A stretch of DNA of 64,000 nucleotides from Wallemia ichthyophaga EXF-994. Taxonomy: Eukaryota > Basidiomycota > Wallemiomycetes > Wallemiales > Wallemiaceae. The stretch is from positions 62,001 to 126,000 of the forward strand of contig NW_008806284.1 in NCBI RefSeq assembly GCF_000400465.1, written 5' to 3'. The notes under the pieces were generated by a model, which was given only the letters and a program-made list of their open reading frames with translations, did not search any database and was not told the DNA's origin. Below, in pieces: positions 35,411-47,999 of the stretch. The number at the start of each line of letters is the position of its first letter. The first letter of the stretch is position 1. Both the position numbers and the translations under genes were made by a program.

Positions 35411-37603
35411 ATGGAGGTGGAAAGTACGCAAAATAAAAATACAAGCGAATTTTACGCACAGAATGCACAGAAGAAGCCAAGTAGATCTTCGAAGGCTTGC
35501 TTGGAGTGCAGATCAATGAAATCTCGTTGTAACGGTGACGGTGTCCATTCATGCGAGCGGTGCACGAAACGAGGCGTGAATTGCGTCTATGAGCAGACAG
35601 TGAGGAGAAGAGGCAAAGATAAGAGGCCGAGGGTTGTAACAAAGCGTTTGAAATCCGAGTCATGTGATTTTGAACCAATGACCAACAAGCGTTTGAGGCA
35701 CACGCACAGCCATTCATCCGATAGCGTGGATGGCAACACGGCCGACAACGCCGACGTATCCCACAATGCCGATAACTCTTTCCAGCATTTGACTCACTCT
35801 CCTCAACCAATTAGCGGATCAATTGGCGCACCTCCACAACCTCCACCTCCCCCACGTTATAATCACAGTGCTGCACCTGAAGTTATCAATGGAACCTCCT
35901 TTATTCCATCGCAAACACAGATTTCACCTCACTCAGCTCATTCTCCTCTCTCTCCTCACTCTCCCATCCTAATTACTCCGAATATGAACTACCAACGAGA
36001 AAGCTTTTGGGATATCTTGATTACGGATAGGTGCACCACTCACAACCTCAAAGACAGAGCCAAGGCCACAAAACTCATTTCCAGCGACTTGTGGTTCACA
36101 TTTTCACGCTGTGATTTCATAACCACTCTCTTTAATATGCACAAGTTCTTCGATAACCTGAGCTGCTCAAGTAAACGATACAACGCCGAGCCTTCCCTCA
36201 TTCAAGCTCTTCTCGCTATCAGCCATACCTTACAAGGTCAATTCCAACTGGCTTACCTCATGGCTGACCGTGCACACTCCTCACTTCGCACTGCAATGAT
36301 GACTGGCAGGTTCACCGTAGGCATAGCTCAAAGTGCAATCGTGCGTTTACTTATCCCTTTGTCCCCTGTCTCACCTGTCTCATCTTCCCATTAGGTACTC
36401 CAATATTACGAATCATTCCCACTCGGAACTTTCAACATTAAGAGGGTCGCTGCACCCCTATATGCCGCAGACGCTGTCATAAAGAACCTTGCTCTCACCT
36501 GCTTGGACGCAGATAAAGTTTCTCATGTGTTCGATGATGACGCTATACCAATTAGTACCTCAGACCCTCAATTTTCGGGTCAAGATCTAAATTTAGCTCC
36601 AAGCAAGTCACATCATCACCCTTCTTGTCCCTGTGAGTCATGGTCCATACCCGCTCACATGACACGCAAAGAGGAATCTGTCCGCTTCAGGCACATACCC
36701 AAGTTCTCCATCGATGATACTCAAGTTCCTGACTCAGATATTCAACAAGAGGAAATCAGGAGGGTGGTCTGGGGTACTGCCAACAATGGTTGGTATTTAC
36801 AGATGCTCGATCCACATGCAGTTTCTACATTGCATACATCCCAAGCGTCCAACTATGGTGTATTTTATACTGCCGAATCTTTCATTCTCTCAATACCTGA
36901 CGATGGAATGAAGAGTTGGTCGAGGTACACGTTGTGGGCCTTTTTGGATAGATTAAAACTGTTATGCCATGCAGCTACAAGATTATCACGTAGCCTTCCT
37001 CCATTCGAGTTGCACATGCGAGCTAGCAAGATATGCAGTGAGGTTGAAAAGATTGAAAGTGATTTAAATGCACTACACAGTTGTCATAGAGGTGTTCACG
37101 GTTGGCATGTCAGCAATGTTGCATTCATTACTCGACTGATTCTCACTGCTAAAACTCGTCAGTTCACTAATGCTAATGTTACCAATTTGCAGAAAAATGC
37201 TTCTGTTCCATCTGCTTATTACACGCGCCAACGTGCTCGTGAATGGTTGGATGCACATTCGTTGATTTGGGATAATGTCATCAATAAGCATTCAATTAAG
37301 AGACAGCCAATGATCTTCGTTGCTTTGGTTTGCCAAGCTCTCCGCTGTCTAGATTTGTTAGCCCTCGACTCAGCTTTCACAAGGGCAATATATGTTGCAA
37401 GAAGTTTGCTCAAAGGGATTGATGAGATGATATCAATTTACCCCATCAAAGAGTCGGCAGACATTAATAGAATATTGCTCAAAGTTCACATGAATTGTGA
37501 TGAATTGGAGACCCGCACTAACGTAGCGCCATACCATACTGCAGATAACCACGCTGCGGAGCTCTTACTAGAAAATCTCAAGAAGATTAAGAGTGAACCG
37601 TAG
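35411..37603 (+). CDS. Zn2Cys6 fungal transcription factor
   Basis: The N-terminus carries a Zn2Cys6 binuclear cluster (CLECRSMKSRC, then CERC and C in GVNC) followed by a basic linker (RRRGKDKRPRVVTKR). A Pro/Ser/His-rich spacer leads into a fungal-type middle homology region (SFWDILITDRCTTHNL and WGTANNGWYLQMLDP). Exons are 35411-36340 and 36395-37603. The 54-nt intron (GTGCGT...TTAG) joins QSAI to VLQYYESFPLGTF, both in the regulatory domain. The product is 712 residues. The ATG at 35411 is the first in frame. The target genes cannot be inferred. It is divergent from the membrane-protein gene, with 183 bp between starts. Confidence 0.9.
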
Positions 37604-37891
37604 TGATTAGTTAGATATATAACCATCTCACAAAATCTCATTAATTCACGGGCTTTTCTTTTTCAAATTTACGAGACATGAACAAGACAAAAAGGAAAAA
37701 GAAAAAAAAAAAATCAAATTAGCTGCATTTGACACACACGGATTACGGAAGCAGTCAAGTTTCACTAATTCATTCTTCTAGACAAATTGATATCTTTGTA
37801 TGTACTGAATAAACAATATATTAGAATCTTTGATAGTGTGAAAGAAATTTTCCGCGATTGATGCTACAACTGAGTAGAGATGACTAGAGAA

Positions 37892-39480
37892 TCAAGTGGT
37901 GACTTGCATATTCCCGACGCCGTTTGTTACATTTGCAACACTGTCAACGTGTGAGTGCTCGCTGTTGGTGTTATTGGTGTTGCTATTGCTATTGCTGTTG
38001 CTGTTACTATCGCCGGAGTGAAGGTATTGCTGCTGTTGCTGAAATTGACGCTTCTGCTGCCCAGCTCTGACACCACCTCTTCTGACGAAATCACGCATCC
38101 GACGCACCTCCTCCTCGACTCTATCGAGTACTACGCCGCAGAATGCCTCACCATCCCTTAACAAATCGCCATCAGCAGCAGGAGGAGCGGCGAAAGCAGC
38201 TTCTAGAGAACGTGTAGTAGATTCTTGAAGAGATGCGAACAGCTTTGCAGTTGATCTCCGCAAAGCTGATGATGCGGGTGGAGGAAGCATTTCGTTATCG
38301 TAGATATCATCGTCGATCATATTATCATCGTCATCTTCATCATTCTCGTCATCATCGTCACTATCATCCATCGGCTCTGCATCTGAAACCCACACCCACT
38401 TTCCACCCTCGGCCATCACCCACTCACGGTCTTCGTCAACACCGCATTCTGGATCAAATTGCGTTGGTTTCCACGCTTCTTCAACCTCCCACCTTTGCCA
38501 ATCGCTGGGTGGACCAACGTCTGCACCCAATCCGAGAACCTCAACGAGCCCCAAACCATCGCGGTCTTTGCCCCACAGCTTATTGTCGATCTCGAGTCTG
38601 GAGAGGTGAGGGAAGAGGGGTAAAAAGTGCATGAAATAAGCCCTAAATGGCATGGATGTTGTGTCATCAGCGCCGTCTAAAGTGGGCGGAATGCGAGGAT
38701 TTCTACTAGGCGGAAATGATCCATTGAGAATGAGAGTGTGTAAGTTACGCGAAGGATGAATAAGATGAAAGAGACCGTGGGGGGAAGTCCACATGACGTT
38801 GCGCAGTTCAAGAAAGCGGATTTCAGAGAGAGAAGTGTTACGATCAGCGAGGAAAGAGTGATTGCTGGTAGAGTGAGTGTCTGTCAAGTTAACGTTAACC
38901 AAACGCAAGCTTTGTAGCGAGGTGTTTCGTCGTAAAACAAGTGTCAAAGCGTCTGACGATATCGACGGAAGGTTTGAAAGGTTGAGTGATGTGAGGAGAG
39001 TGAGACTGTCGCTCTTAGGCGGCAAGAGGCTACTCAAATTGAATCGCCAGCTGAGTCCGTTTAGTGAGAGGTGTGTTAGCGAATTTGGTAGATTTGCGAA
39101 TAAACTAGGTGGTAGGTACACGCTTGGAAGTGATAGCTGGGATTTAAGTGAGTTTAGACAGCATATGCAGACACTCTACTCACATCTAATCCACGCAGTT
39201 GCTGCGCTGGTCCTATACATCGACTTATGAGACGTCCTAATCGACCATCGGCTTTAGCGCCTACAGGAGCCTCACCACGCCAGTGCGTCGCTTCTGCCCA
39301 ATCACCATCGACTTTAAACCACTTCAAGGCCTGGGCTGGCGTCCAATCTTTCTCCAGGTACTCCCCATACGCAACAACAGCGGCTAAAGTGGGAAGATGG
39401 AGCGCGCTGGGTGCTGGAGTTGTACGATAGAGACTGGTGTACACGGGCGGCGTCTTCTTTGTTGGGGTCTGCGTCGGCAT
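37892..39480 (-). CDS. Leucine-rich-repeat protein with acidic and Gln/Asn-rich tail
   Basis: The middle of this 513-residue protein has LRR-like units (LTHLSLNGLSW, LTLLTSLNLSNLPS, LQSLRLVNVNLT, IRFLELRNVMW, LHTLILNGSF). The N-terminal 100 residues contain WTPAQALKWFKVDGDW. The C-terminus has an Asp/Glu run, then Gln-rich and Ser-Asn repeats. Exons are 39184-39480 and 37892-39136, with a 47-nt intron (GTGAGT...CCAG) joining LRGLD to LSLPSVYLPPSL. The layout resembles F-box/LRR proteins, but I see no clear F-box. Its function is unknown. Confidence 0.78.
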
Positions 39481-39658
39481 CGTCTGCCAAAGATTAATTT
39501 TGATCTAAGCTGTTTGGTATCGAAGAGTGGCTGCGTGGATTAATAGAAAGCGAGGCTTATAATTTTATAGGGAACAAATCAATTTTACTAGGAGCTATTG
39601 AAGGAGCTGTGATTGCTAATAACTTGTAGCTTATCAACCACCACCACTAGCACCAGCA

Positions 39659-41559
39659 ATGGGCAGATCAGAGAAATTGTATGTCACACAGAGCGAGTGG
39701 AGTGGAGAGAAGGGCCAGCATCTTAGATCTAAAGGCGCTTTCAATCCAATGCACAACGCAGAAGCAGGATTCAAGCCATTGCCATTCGATTGTTGCGCAT
39801 TGAGTCTAGCGCCTTTTGAAAATCCAGTGATGATCAAGGAAACTGGCACTGTGTTTGACCTTATAAATATCCTACCTTACATTAGAAAATACCACTCAAA
39901 TCCAGCTTCCGGGAATCCAACCACTATTAAAGACCTTATCAAGCTTCATTATCATAAGAATGCAACAGGCGACTATTACGATCCTGTGACCTTCAAAACC
40001 TTTAACCAGCACACTCATATTGTTGCTATTGCCTCCTCTGGAAACGTTTTCTCTTTCGATGCTATCGATAAGCTCAACATTAAGGCTAAATGTAGGTTTT
40101 TGTAATCACACACAACTCTTTCTAACACCGCCGTAGTCTGGGAGGATCTTCTCACTGGCCAGCCATTCACCAAAGCTGATATCGTCACTCTTCAAGACCC
40201 TCGCAATCCACCCAATTTGAACGAGTTGGAATTCATTAAGAACAAGAAAATCGTTTCTGATAAGGAAGCTGATGAAGTACTCAATGACCCACTCGGAACT
40301 ATCAACGTTAATGCAACTGGTGGTGCCAGTGCTCTCCTCAAGAAAATCTCAGATAAGCAAAACGAAGGCAAAGAAACGAGCGACAGTCAGTCAACAGACA
40401 ATAGCCACTTGGTGAAAGCACCCACGCATTTCCCCAAAACTGGTAACCAACCAGCCAGTGGATCACTCACTGGTGTGAAAGCCTACAACGCTGCGAAACA
40501 CAGCACAGGCCGCACAGCTGCCTCCTTCACATCCACCATACTAGATCCACAATCACGCAACGAATCAGCCCTGATAGATGAGGATGAGCTTATGTTCGAA
40601 GAGGTAGAGAAACTAGCTGGTGCACGCGGGAAAGACAAGGCAAAAGGAAAAGCCTACGTACGCATAGTAACAAACCACGGCTCTCTCAATGTAGAGCTAC
40701 ATTGTGAAAAAGCTCCAAAAACTTGCTATAATTGGCTCATGTTAGCACGCGGTCGCAAATACGACGGTGTGTCATTCCACCGCAATATCCCAGGATTCAT
40801 GATTCAGGGTGGAGACCCGTCTGGTACAGGACGCGGTGGGGAGTCTTTCTACGGTAACCCATTCGGCGATGAGTATGACCGTAAAGGTGCCTATAAGCAT
40901 GATGCACGCGGTGTATTTGCAATGGCAAATGCTGGCCCTTCCACAAACACTTCACAATTCTTCATAACATATAGACCTACACCGCATCTCGATGGAAAAC
41001 ACACAGTCTTCGGCCATCTCGTTGGCGGGATGGACACACTGGCCAGTCTCGAATCTATACAGGTCGATAAGGCGACAAGTAGACCTATGCGTACTATTAG
41101 AATGGAGGAAATTCAAATGTGGGTCATAACGTCGATTACTTGGTAGAGATTCTCTTCTCACCTCGCACACATTATAGCTTCTCGGATCCGTTCGAAGAAT
41201 ACAAAGCTAATTTGGCGAACCGTATGAAGAGGGAAAGAGGGGATTACGCAGATGAGGAAAGGAAAGCACGCATGAAAGCGAATAAAGAGAAAAACAGGAC
41301 GACGTGGTGAGTTTAAATGTCTTTCAAAATGCTGATATACTCATCAACCCACAGGTTTGGTACGGATCTTGGTGAAAAGCAAATTAGGTCGCAGCCCGCT
41401 ACCAAGGAAGATGACAACATGAAGGAGCTGCTAGGTGGTACTGGCGGAGGAGGTGTTGGAAAATACCTCTCTCTCAAACGACCCGCTAATCCTGATGCTG
41501 GGGTGCCGCCAAAGAAAAAGAAGGATAGGAGTGGATTCAGTGATTTCAGCTCGTGGTAA
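39659..41559 (+). CDS. PPIL2: U-box cyclophilin PPIL2 (Cyp60-type)
   Basis: This nuclear peptidyl-prolyl isomerase carries both a U-box and a cyclophilin domain and is found with spliceosomes. The opening RSEKLYVTQSEW and the U-box region (PFDCCALSLAPFENPV...YDPVTFKTF) are diagnostic. The cyclophilin domain has GVSFHRNIPGFMIQGGDP and MANAGPSTNTSQFFITY. Four exons are supported: 39659-40091, 40137-41118, 41178-41306 and 41355-41559, with introns of 45, 59 and 48 nt. The second join restores IQIFSDPFEEY. The C-terminus is basic (PPKKKKDRSGFSDFSSW). Length is 582 residues. Confidence 0.95.
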
Positions 41560-41884
41560 TGTCTTGTTTTGTGACTTGAATCACATTTGTACGTATAGTA
41601 TACATATTGAGTGTAATAAAAGTAATTTCAAATATAGATCTTGGTTAATCACTTTCCGCGAAAACGATGTGATGTCAAAATGGAATATGGCGGATAAATT
41701 GATTTCTAAATGCTATTCAGTCTGAGCTTATAGTGGAGCTACACCAACCAATCGCTCTCATGACGCACTGCTGCTCTGTCGACTCAACGAGAAGACAAAT
41801 TTTGTAGCAATCGACCGAGAAGTTAAAGTCATTTATCAATTATGATTATAATTACTACAACACCCGCTATTTATCTCAAACCAA

Positions 41885-42439
41885 TTAAATATCCTGTGTA
41901 TTGAGATTGATAGCGAATTTTGCTAGTGAACGCAGAAAGGCTATATCCTCTACTAGACCAACTTGTTCAACGCGAGGAATGAAATGGTTGGTATTCCTTG
42001 ATGGAGTTGCTTGAGATAGGATAGCTCGTTCACATTCGTTGTAGAGTCATTCCTGAGGCAAAAAAAGCTGCTGAATGGTATATTCGCTGTATCTGCTCTC
42101 TAGCGATCGTACACATTCAATCACCTCAATGAGACAATAAGACAAGATGAGATCACCGTCAGGCTCTCCTTTCAAACTCCATTTCGTAGCTTGGAGGTCC
42201 CTTAATAAGGTCACTTGAAGCCCTTTTTCGATGTGTACAGTCGGAACTGCTGTTAGCGGTATGGTCGTATCTTTATTGTCTTCCTCCTCATTCAGATCGC
42301 CTTGATAACGGTTTTCGACATGAACGCATTATCATCTGCGTCAGTAAACTCTATCTTATATTTGGGCTGCGTTTGGTTTCTTCAATATCTAATAACATTC
42401 TCACAAACACACACTCACTCGTGGTGTCGAAACTGGCAT
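41885..42439 (-). pseudogene. Degenerate copy 1 of a lineage-specific repeated family
   Basis: On the minus strand, ATG at 42439 begins MPVSTPR. A plausible 52-nt intron (GTGAGT...GCAG) then leads to PKYKIEFTDADDNAFMSKT. The frame next shifts by one base into a long open stretch (EEEDNKDTTIPLTAVPTVHI, then LQATKWSLKGEPDGD). It meets a TGA, and continues (LYNECERAILSQ...) to TAA at 41885. The pieces resemble parts of the copy at 48.0-49.6 kb (YIEITVDD; VLAKWRTLEG). One frameshift and one in-frame stop argue for decay, though unusual splicing is not excluded. Confidence 0.5.
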
Positions 42440-42692
42440 TGTGCTTATTTTGGTATACTGAAAGCTGCTGGTGATTACTTGCTATGAAATTCCCTCTAGT
42501 CCGACGAAAGTGCACTACAAACATACTACAAACCTCGCTTTAGCTCTAAATTTATCATTTCCAATCAAGAAACCAAGTATATTAAGATTTTGAACACATT
42601 TTCATGGACGAAGGTTGATTACAAAACAATTAAACAATTGAAGTATCTTGGTTGTGAAGAGCTCACAAGCACAAGCACACAAAATCTAGCAC

Positions 42693-43733
42693 TCAAATCA
42701 CTGCGTGTGGAAACTGGAAGTCTGGCTTAGTGAAGGCGTCGTCGCGATAGAATTCGAGTTTATATTGGAAGGCTTCTAATTTGCTAATCATAGACTTAGT
42801 GAGAACACCTCTTGTTTCCAAGTCAGCCAAGATAGGAGCATATTCGAGCTCTTGACCGTTTTCGAGTTTGTGGGTTTCAAGCGGTGTGTAATTTGGTGCG
42901 AATCTGCCTTTGTGCGCTTTGGTATATTCATCTTCTTCTGTTTTATCTTTGCGATTCTTCAACCACACACTGGCGCCCTTATTGTCGTGCATAACTTCTT
43001 GAAGGAACGCCTTAGGTTGGTTGCAGTTAACTTTATAATAGATCGAGCAATTAGTCCTTAATCCCTCTCCAAACGCGCCTCACTCACATACGACACTCTT
43101 GTATCTCTTGATGTGATGCTGTGTCTCCAAGAGATTCCTGATACGCCTCAAGAGACGATCCATATGCTCGTCATACAGTGCTGTACAGCGTTGGTTGAAT
43201 TTTGCAGTCACGAGCTTTATTTCGTATTGCTCATTCCATTCGGCCGCTGGCACTTTCCGATCTTCAGCCCAGTTAGCAAACTCGACCTGTAGATCTGTCT
43301 TAAGCATATTCTTCATTCGCTCATGAACTTTATTTTCAAGGCGGGTGAGTGTAGTCTTATTGCCTAAATTGGCGCCCTCACTTCTGTGTCTGAAGTTTTT
43401 CAACAGGATGGTAACAGACTTGCCCACTGACGAAACGAAAGACTGGATGCCAGTTTTTGAAGACCTGAATGATCCACGAGCACCACCGATACGATCACTG
43501 AAGTCGGTAGCGATGCGCTGGAGCTTTGAAGGCTGCATTTCATCTGTTAGAGCGGTTCGACTGGCAGAGCTCATTTGCTCGTCGTTTATCTGGCGCATTA
43601 GGACCTCGTCCGCTCTCGCGATCTCTGTTGTTGTCAGTTGATCTGAACTATAAGTCCAACCGGATGGTAGTTCGCTCGGCTGCGGTACCTCAACACCGTC
43701 CTTTGGAGATGACTTTGGCTGCGTATTTCTCAT
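42693..43733 (-). CDS. Uncharacterised protein, apparently intact member of the local family
   Basis: Two exons (43088-43733 and 42693-43030) with a 57-nt intron (GTGAGT...AAAG; branch ACTAAT) encode 327 residues. The N-terminus is polar and Ser-rich. The middle is helical and basic (LENKVHERMKNMLKTDL, then DRLLRRIRNLLETQHHIKRY). The C-terminus contains FAPNYTPLETHKL. No known domain is recognised, and there are no transmembrane or signal segments. The region before the intron resembles the copy at 45365-46239, which has its intron at the matching place and phase. The motif NYTPLE recurs near 48.1 kb. Function is unknown. Confidence 0.68.
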
Positions 43734-43817
43734 GGACTTAGCTCAACAACCGACTTACCAGGAGATGCGCTCCCTACTTATAGCTCAACAATCCTTACAA
43801 GTAAATGCGCTTCTTAT

Positions 43818-45211
43818 TTAGCAGCTAGGTTGAATATTTTCCATACGAACGAACTTTTCTCGTATTTTGCGATTTCGAAGAATGCAAGTGGGGATATACA
43901 GACAGAACTTTTCATTTGTCGTAATCTTAGGTCTGAAGTCTCCTTGTTCGCCTAATACCCTTTCCATGGACTGAAAATCGGGAATGCGAACATACTTGAA
44001 GATGTAGCACGCGACGAAAGCCAAACAAGTATTATAAAGAGATGCATTGATCAAACAAGATGAGATAGAAGTCTATTTAGGTACTAAGTACAATAGTAAT
44101 ATTGAAGACTGCTATTCTATACTCCCACCTTCCCTTAGTCATGCGAAGGAAGCTTTGAACAGTCCACAGGATGCAGAAAATATTCAATTTTACTCAAACA
44201 AATTGCAGAGATACCCTATCATCCTCATTTTTGACTTGGACAAGAAATCGCGTTTGTTCTAGTTGAGTGATTATGAAAAAAAGGTCCCTGAAGGAAGGAG
44301 GCTCTACTAGCGGTTTCATGAGATATATCTGTTCACTTTCGAACCTGTCTTTGAGCACTATCTTTGAAGATTTGTATATATTTCGGTCGAGCAGCTTCTT
44401 CTTGTAAGTGCTGTAATCTTTTGCGAAGGTTAGATTCATAGCTGCATCAAGAAAGTTACGCCCACAGTGGAGACTACTCAGTAACGGCGTGTGTTTCTTG
44501 ATAAGCATTCGTATGCGATCCCTAAGTAACACGCAGTAAAACTTTGCGAACTTGCTATAAAAGACGAAGGACACGATCTTCAAGCTAGGATGAGCAATCA
44601 GCTTTATCTTATGCTACCCTGGCTATTTTAGCAGCGTGATCATGTTATCCAATACCACTCTGTCATGAGCTTTGCGCAAGTTAATGAACAAATCTCGGTA
44701 CTTCAAGTCTCCTTCTCTGTCGCTACATGATAGCTTGGGAAGGATAAGGAAGTATAGCTTAATGGTATTTAAGTCTACCCTTGTCGTTATCTCTCTCTCC
44801 CTCTCCGAAGACATCTGGCTCGATGTATAACTGTATCAAGCCGGTGCTGATTTGCAATGGCTGTGGTGTAACCTCCGCCGTGTTGATTAGTTGTGATTGT
44901 TCAGTCCGTCGGGTCTCTTTCCGAGGCTGCTATTGACGCTGCTCTTGAGCTTTTCCAGCTTCGTAGTTTTCATTACGGGTCTTTATCATGCTGTTTCTTT
45001 CACTCCCCGCTGTGAGGGTAAATTGAAGATCAATTGAGTCTGTTGACGGCCGTGCTGGTGAGGGAGTTGGGTCTGGTAACCATTTCTCGAAATTTGTCAG
45101 AGTTATCTCGACACCTGGTGCTCTGGGATCCAATCCGAACTGAGAACCATTGCTAATTGGAGAGCTTGGGAAAGCGCTTTCGATAGATTCAGGAGCTGTA
45201 AACACTTCCAT
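43818..45211 (-). pseudogene. Degenerate copy 3 of the local family
   Basis: The stretch begins with a true ATG at 45211 (MEVFTAPESIESAFPSSP) and is open for 93 codons. After that, coding-like pieces continue in changing frames: MSSEREREITTRVDLN (44814 down), KIVSFVFYSKFAKFYC (44583 down) and MINASLYNTCLAFVAC (44054 down). I could not join them with consistent GT-AG introns. The KFAKFYCVLLRDRIRMLIKK segment looks like the helical part of the intact copy. Most likely this is a decayed paralogue; a gene with several unusual introns is the alternative. Confidence 0.45.
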
Positions 45212-45364
45212 TATTGTTTCAAGTATTATGGAATTAGATGTGGCAAAGCGCGCGATTTGTCACGTTATCTTGACAAGTGAAAATCTTCCTGACGAAGGAA
45301 ACATATCAACGAAATTCACAGAGTCATTACAAGATTTACTTGAGCAAGTCTTACATAGATTGAT

Positions 45365-46239
45365 TCAATCACGCCTGTAGCGGTATCTTCTAGATGGACG
45401 AGGTGTGTCTGCTGAACATCTTGGATCGACGTATGGTGGTGGATCAGGATAGAAGAAATCTTTGCGCCTCCATTCCAGCAGCCAGTGTAGGTATTTTAGG
45501 CATTCAATGTCAAATTTACTAGCCCTCTCCATGTCGTCGACGAGATCGATTCTGTCGACGACAGCCAAATTTACAGTCAGCTTGTTGAGCGTATATATCT
45601 CATTTGCGCTTCTAGGTAGGGTGTCTTCTACCTTTGGCTCAGGTTTCTTCTTCTTGAAGCTATCAACAAAAACTTGCGCTCTGTCTGTTGGGGTTAATAT
45701 CAATTTAAGTAAAGCAAATCGTCGGATATCAACTCACAGATTAAAGAGCGTTTAAAGATTCTGTTGCTTTCTTTGCTGAGCGCCAAGTGTACTCTGGCTT
45801 GGAGGAAATCGAGTACGTCGCCGGCAAAGTCTTCGAAGTACTTGTTGAATACCATGTGGCGTATAGAGGCCTCTAGATCATCACATCCGTTAACAGCACT
45901 ACGATTGCGAATTCTATCAGATACAAAGCCAGCTTTGAGGAGAACTTGGGGCGTGATTTCCTGATCGACTTGTTCTCGAACTTCAGCGAGGAAATCTGTG
46001 ATGATATCCTTGTTCCTGTGGTATCTCAGGTCTAATGGTAACTTATCGCATCCTCCACAAACGCATTCATTGCGAAATGCTTTACAGTGAAGGACCTTGG
46101 TAGCTGGTGGGAGGTGAGTATCATAAACAGCAATCCCTATAGTGCCCACATATTGATCGTGGTATAGAGTTGGTCGTGAGTTGTCGTCTGCTGTTTGTTC
46201 GTTGAGGTTGAGGAATTGGGGGAACGAACACGGATTCAA
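45365..46239 (-). pseudogene. Copy 4 of the local family, 5' end missing
   Basis: Two exons (45738-46239 and 45365-45684) are joined by a 53-nt intron (GTGAGT...ACAG) that keeps frame, RSLI to YRAQVFVDSF. The encoded segment has a Cys cluster (LHCKAFRNECVCGGC), then a helical part (DFLQARVHLALSKESNRIFK), and ends PSRRYRYRRD. No in-frame ATG precedes the conserved part, and a stop lies just upstream, so the 5' end is missing or in an unseen exon. The intron position and phase match the intact copy. I call it a truncated paralogue with moderate confidence. Confidence 0.5.
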
Positions 46240-46606
46240 CCTTGTGAGAGTGTCTTCTTATCATCCTTCAACGCCTATTCGACTGCAAAGAACAAAAGGA
46301 ATCGCCTCAGTTATTTATGTCATTTCCCGGCGCTGGAATGGGGGCATCATATCTTAGAAATTTTAAAGAAGTGTCAGGAGTATTAGTGTATGTACTAATT
46401 AATTGCGGTGTAGAAAAGAAATATATGAGTATGTCTAGTATCGCCTATTATCGTCCTTGAAAGAGCTGATTATTTGGTGTAAGCTTCAAATAAGGTCTTA
46501 GTACTCGATATAGCTGAAGTCGAGGGAGAAACACTTCAAGCTATTCTTCGTATAGACCTCCATACACTTGATTCGTTCGACCGTGACAAGAGATGAAAAT
46601 TCATCG

Positions 46607-47275
46607 CTATTTTTTTCCCTTGAATACCCCAGTCACTGTCGCAGAATTAGTAGGCCTCACAAACAACACCGCAGACTGACTTAAGCGCTTCACTCTAACG
46701 CCATGAATGTGAAAAGCGATAAGACTGCGTACACGCACACGCACATCCACGAAAGCGACTAATTCTGTCTCTACTAATTGCATTTTGCTGAGCTTGATAT
46801 TTAGGAGTGCTTTGATAGTGAGGAGCTTGAAGCAGATAGTTTTTTGTTTATTTGCAAACATTGCAAAGGCGTACTGTGGCATTTCAATGAGATCGTTCTT
46901 GTCTGTGTGATCTCGAGAGGAGCTTGGCAGGGGCTACTAGATGTTCTGGGTGATTCCCCATCGAGAAGCAGCTGCAAGCTGATTTGCGTGCCACTACACA
47001 GCGCTCGAAACGCCTGGATTGGCCAAAACAGCTGCTCTCAGACGGCAGAGCTGGTTTTCCATGTAACGAGATGTCGCTTTAGCTTTAACTTTCGTCTCCG
47101 ACAAACAACTCATGGCATATTTCCAGATACTGTTGGCAAACACATTAAGAAATTGATGTTGGTTAATAACAATAATCGTTCTTGGATCCGCATCATCCGC
47201 ACCCATTGCAATTCGCGACTTGTGATCTGCAAAGATCTGTGCTTCGGTATATTCCAAGATGCCGACATATGACAT
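46607..47275 (-). CDS. Hypothetical two-exon gene or fragment in the family array
   Basis: ATG at 47275 opens a 92-codon exon (MSYVGILEYTEAQIFADHKS...). A possible 66-nt intron (46934-46999; GTGTAG...TAGTAG) leads to a second frame, 46607-46933, containing MPQYAFAMFANKQKT. The product would be about 200 residues. The weak donor makes this uncertain, and the two frames may be fragments of a decayed copy. No domain is recognised. Confidence 0.35.
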
Positions 47276-47432
47276 AATGGGAAATGTAGATCACTTGGCT
47301 TGGCTTATGCATGTGATAGTCACAATCTTAATATATTCACGTAAAATTCAGTCGATTACAAGGTTAATTTGAGGGGTGTGTTAGAGTGTTTCATTTTATG
47401 ACACAACACATCGAAACACGACTCAGATAAAG

Positions 47433-47840
47433 TCACGTATACGATGAGTGACGTTCCTGACTCACTTGTCTGTCTTTTGAGCTATCTTTCACTTGCAATA
47501 AATGATTTGATGTACGCATCGATTCTGCAACTTGGACCATGTTTGCTGAAGACGATGCAACTGCGCCGTGGGTGAATTGCATATTTGGAACGATCATTGA
47601 TGTTGAAGGTACTGTTGATACTGACGTTAAAGCTGATGGTGTTGCTGCTTGGTGGAGCACACTGGCGGTATCCCCACCTCTCGACGCTTCTACTGTCGTG
47701 CTGCTAGCTGAGAGGTTCTCCAACTTGATATCATAGAGGGTACGCTCAAAGCTGATTTTTGGCTTGATACTCTTCGGACTTAATTTTTTGCGCTTGCTCA
47801 TAGTCCATTTTGCTAACCTGTCTAAAACAATCTCAAGCAT
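47433..47840 (-). CDS. Hypothetical Ser/Thr-rich protein, 135 residues, in the family array
   Basis: A true ATG at 47840 starts an open frame of 135 codons with a basic N-terminus (SKRKKLSPKSIKPKISFERT) and a long Ser/Thr/Ala-rich low-complexity tail. It could be the N-terminal exon of the fragment that follows at 47275, in the same direction. No family is recognised, and support is only the open frame. Confidence 0.35.
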   Translation of the reverse strand: MLEIVLDRLAKWTMSKRKKLSPKSIKPKISFERTLYDIKLENLSASSTTVEASRGGDTASVLHQAATPSALTSVSTVPSTSMIVPNMQFTHGAVASSSANMVQVAESMRTSNHLLQVKDSSKDRQVSQERHSSYT

Positions 47841-47999
47841 GATGGCGTTAGTGTCACTAGCGTGAATTCCTCAAAATCATCGACAGATGAAAGCATTCCT
47901 AGATGCTTGAGCTAGCTCCAAGTTGGCGTCATTCGTGATTTTCCTTTATAAATTATACATGAAAAATTTATACAACAAACAAGAATAAATAGTCTAAAA

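Noticed and set aside
42302-42731. Plus-strand frames near 42.3-42.7 kb
   Set aside because: They lie opposite a minus-strand family copy that reads better, and the possible splice joins do not keep phase.
46220-46240. T-arm-like GGTTGAATCC on the minus strand
   Set aside because: The loop is TTGAATC rather than TTCRA, and no acceptor or anticodon arms can be formed around it.
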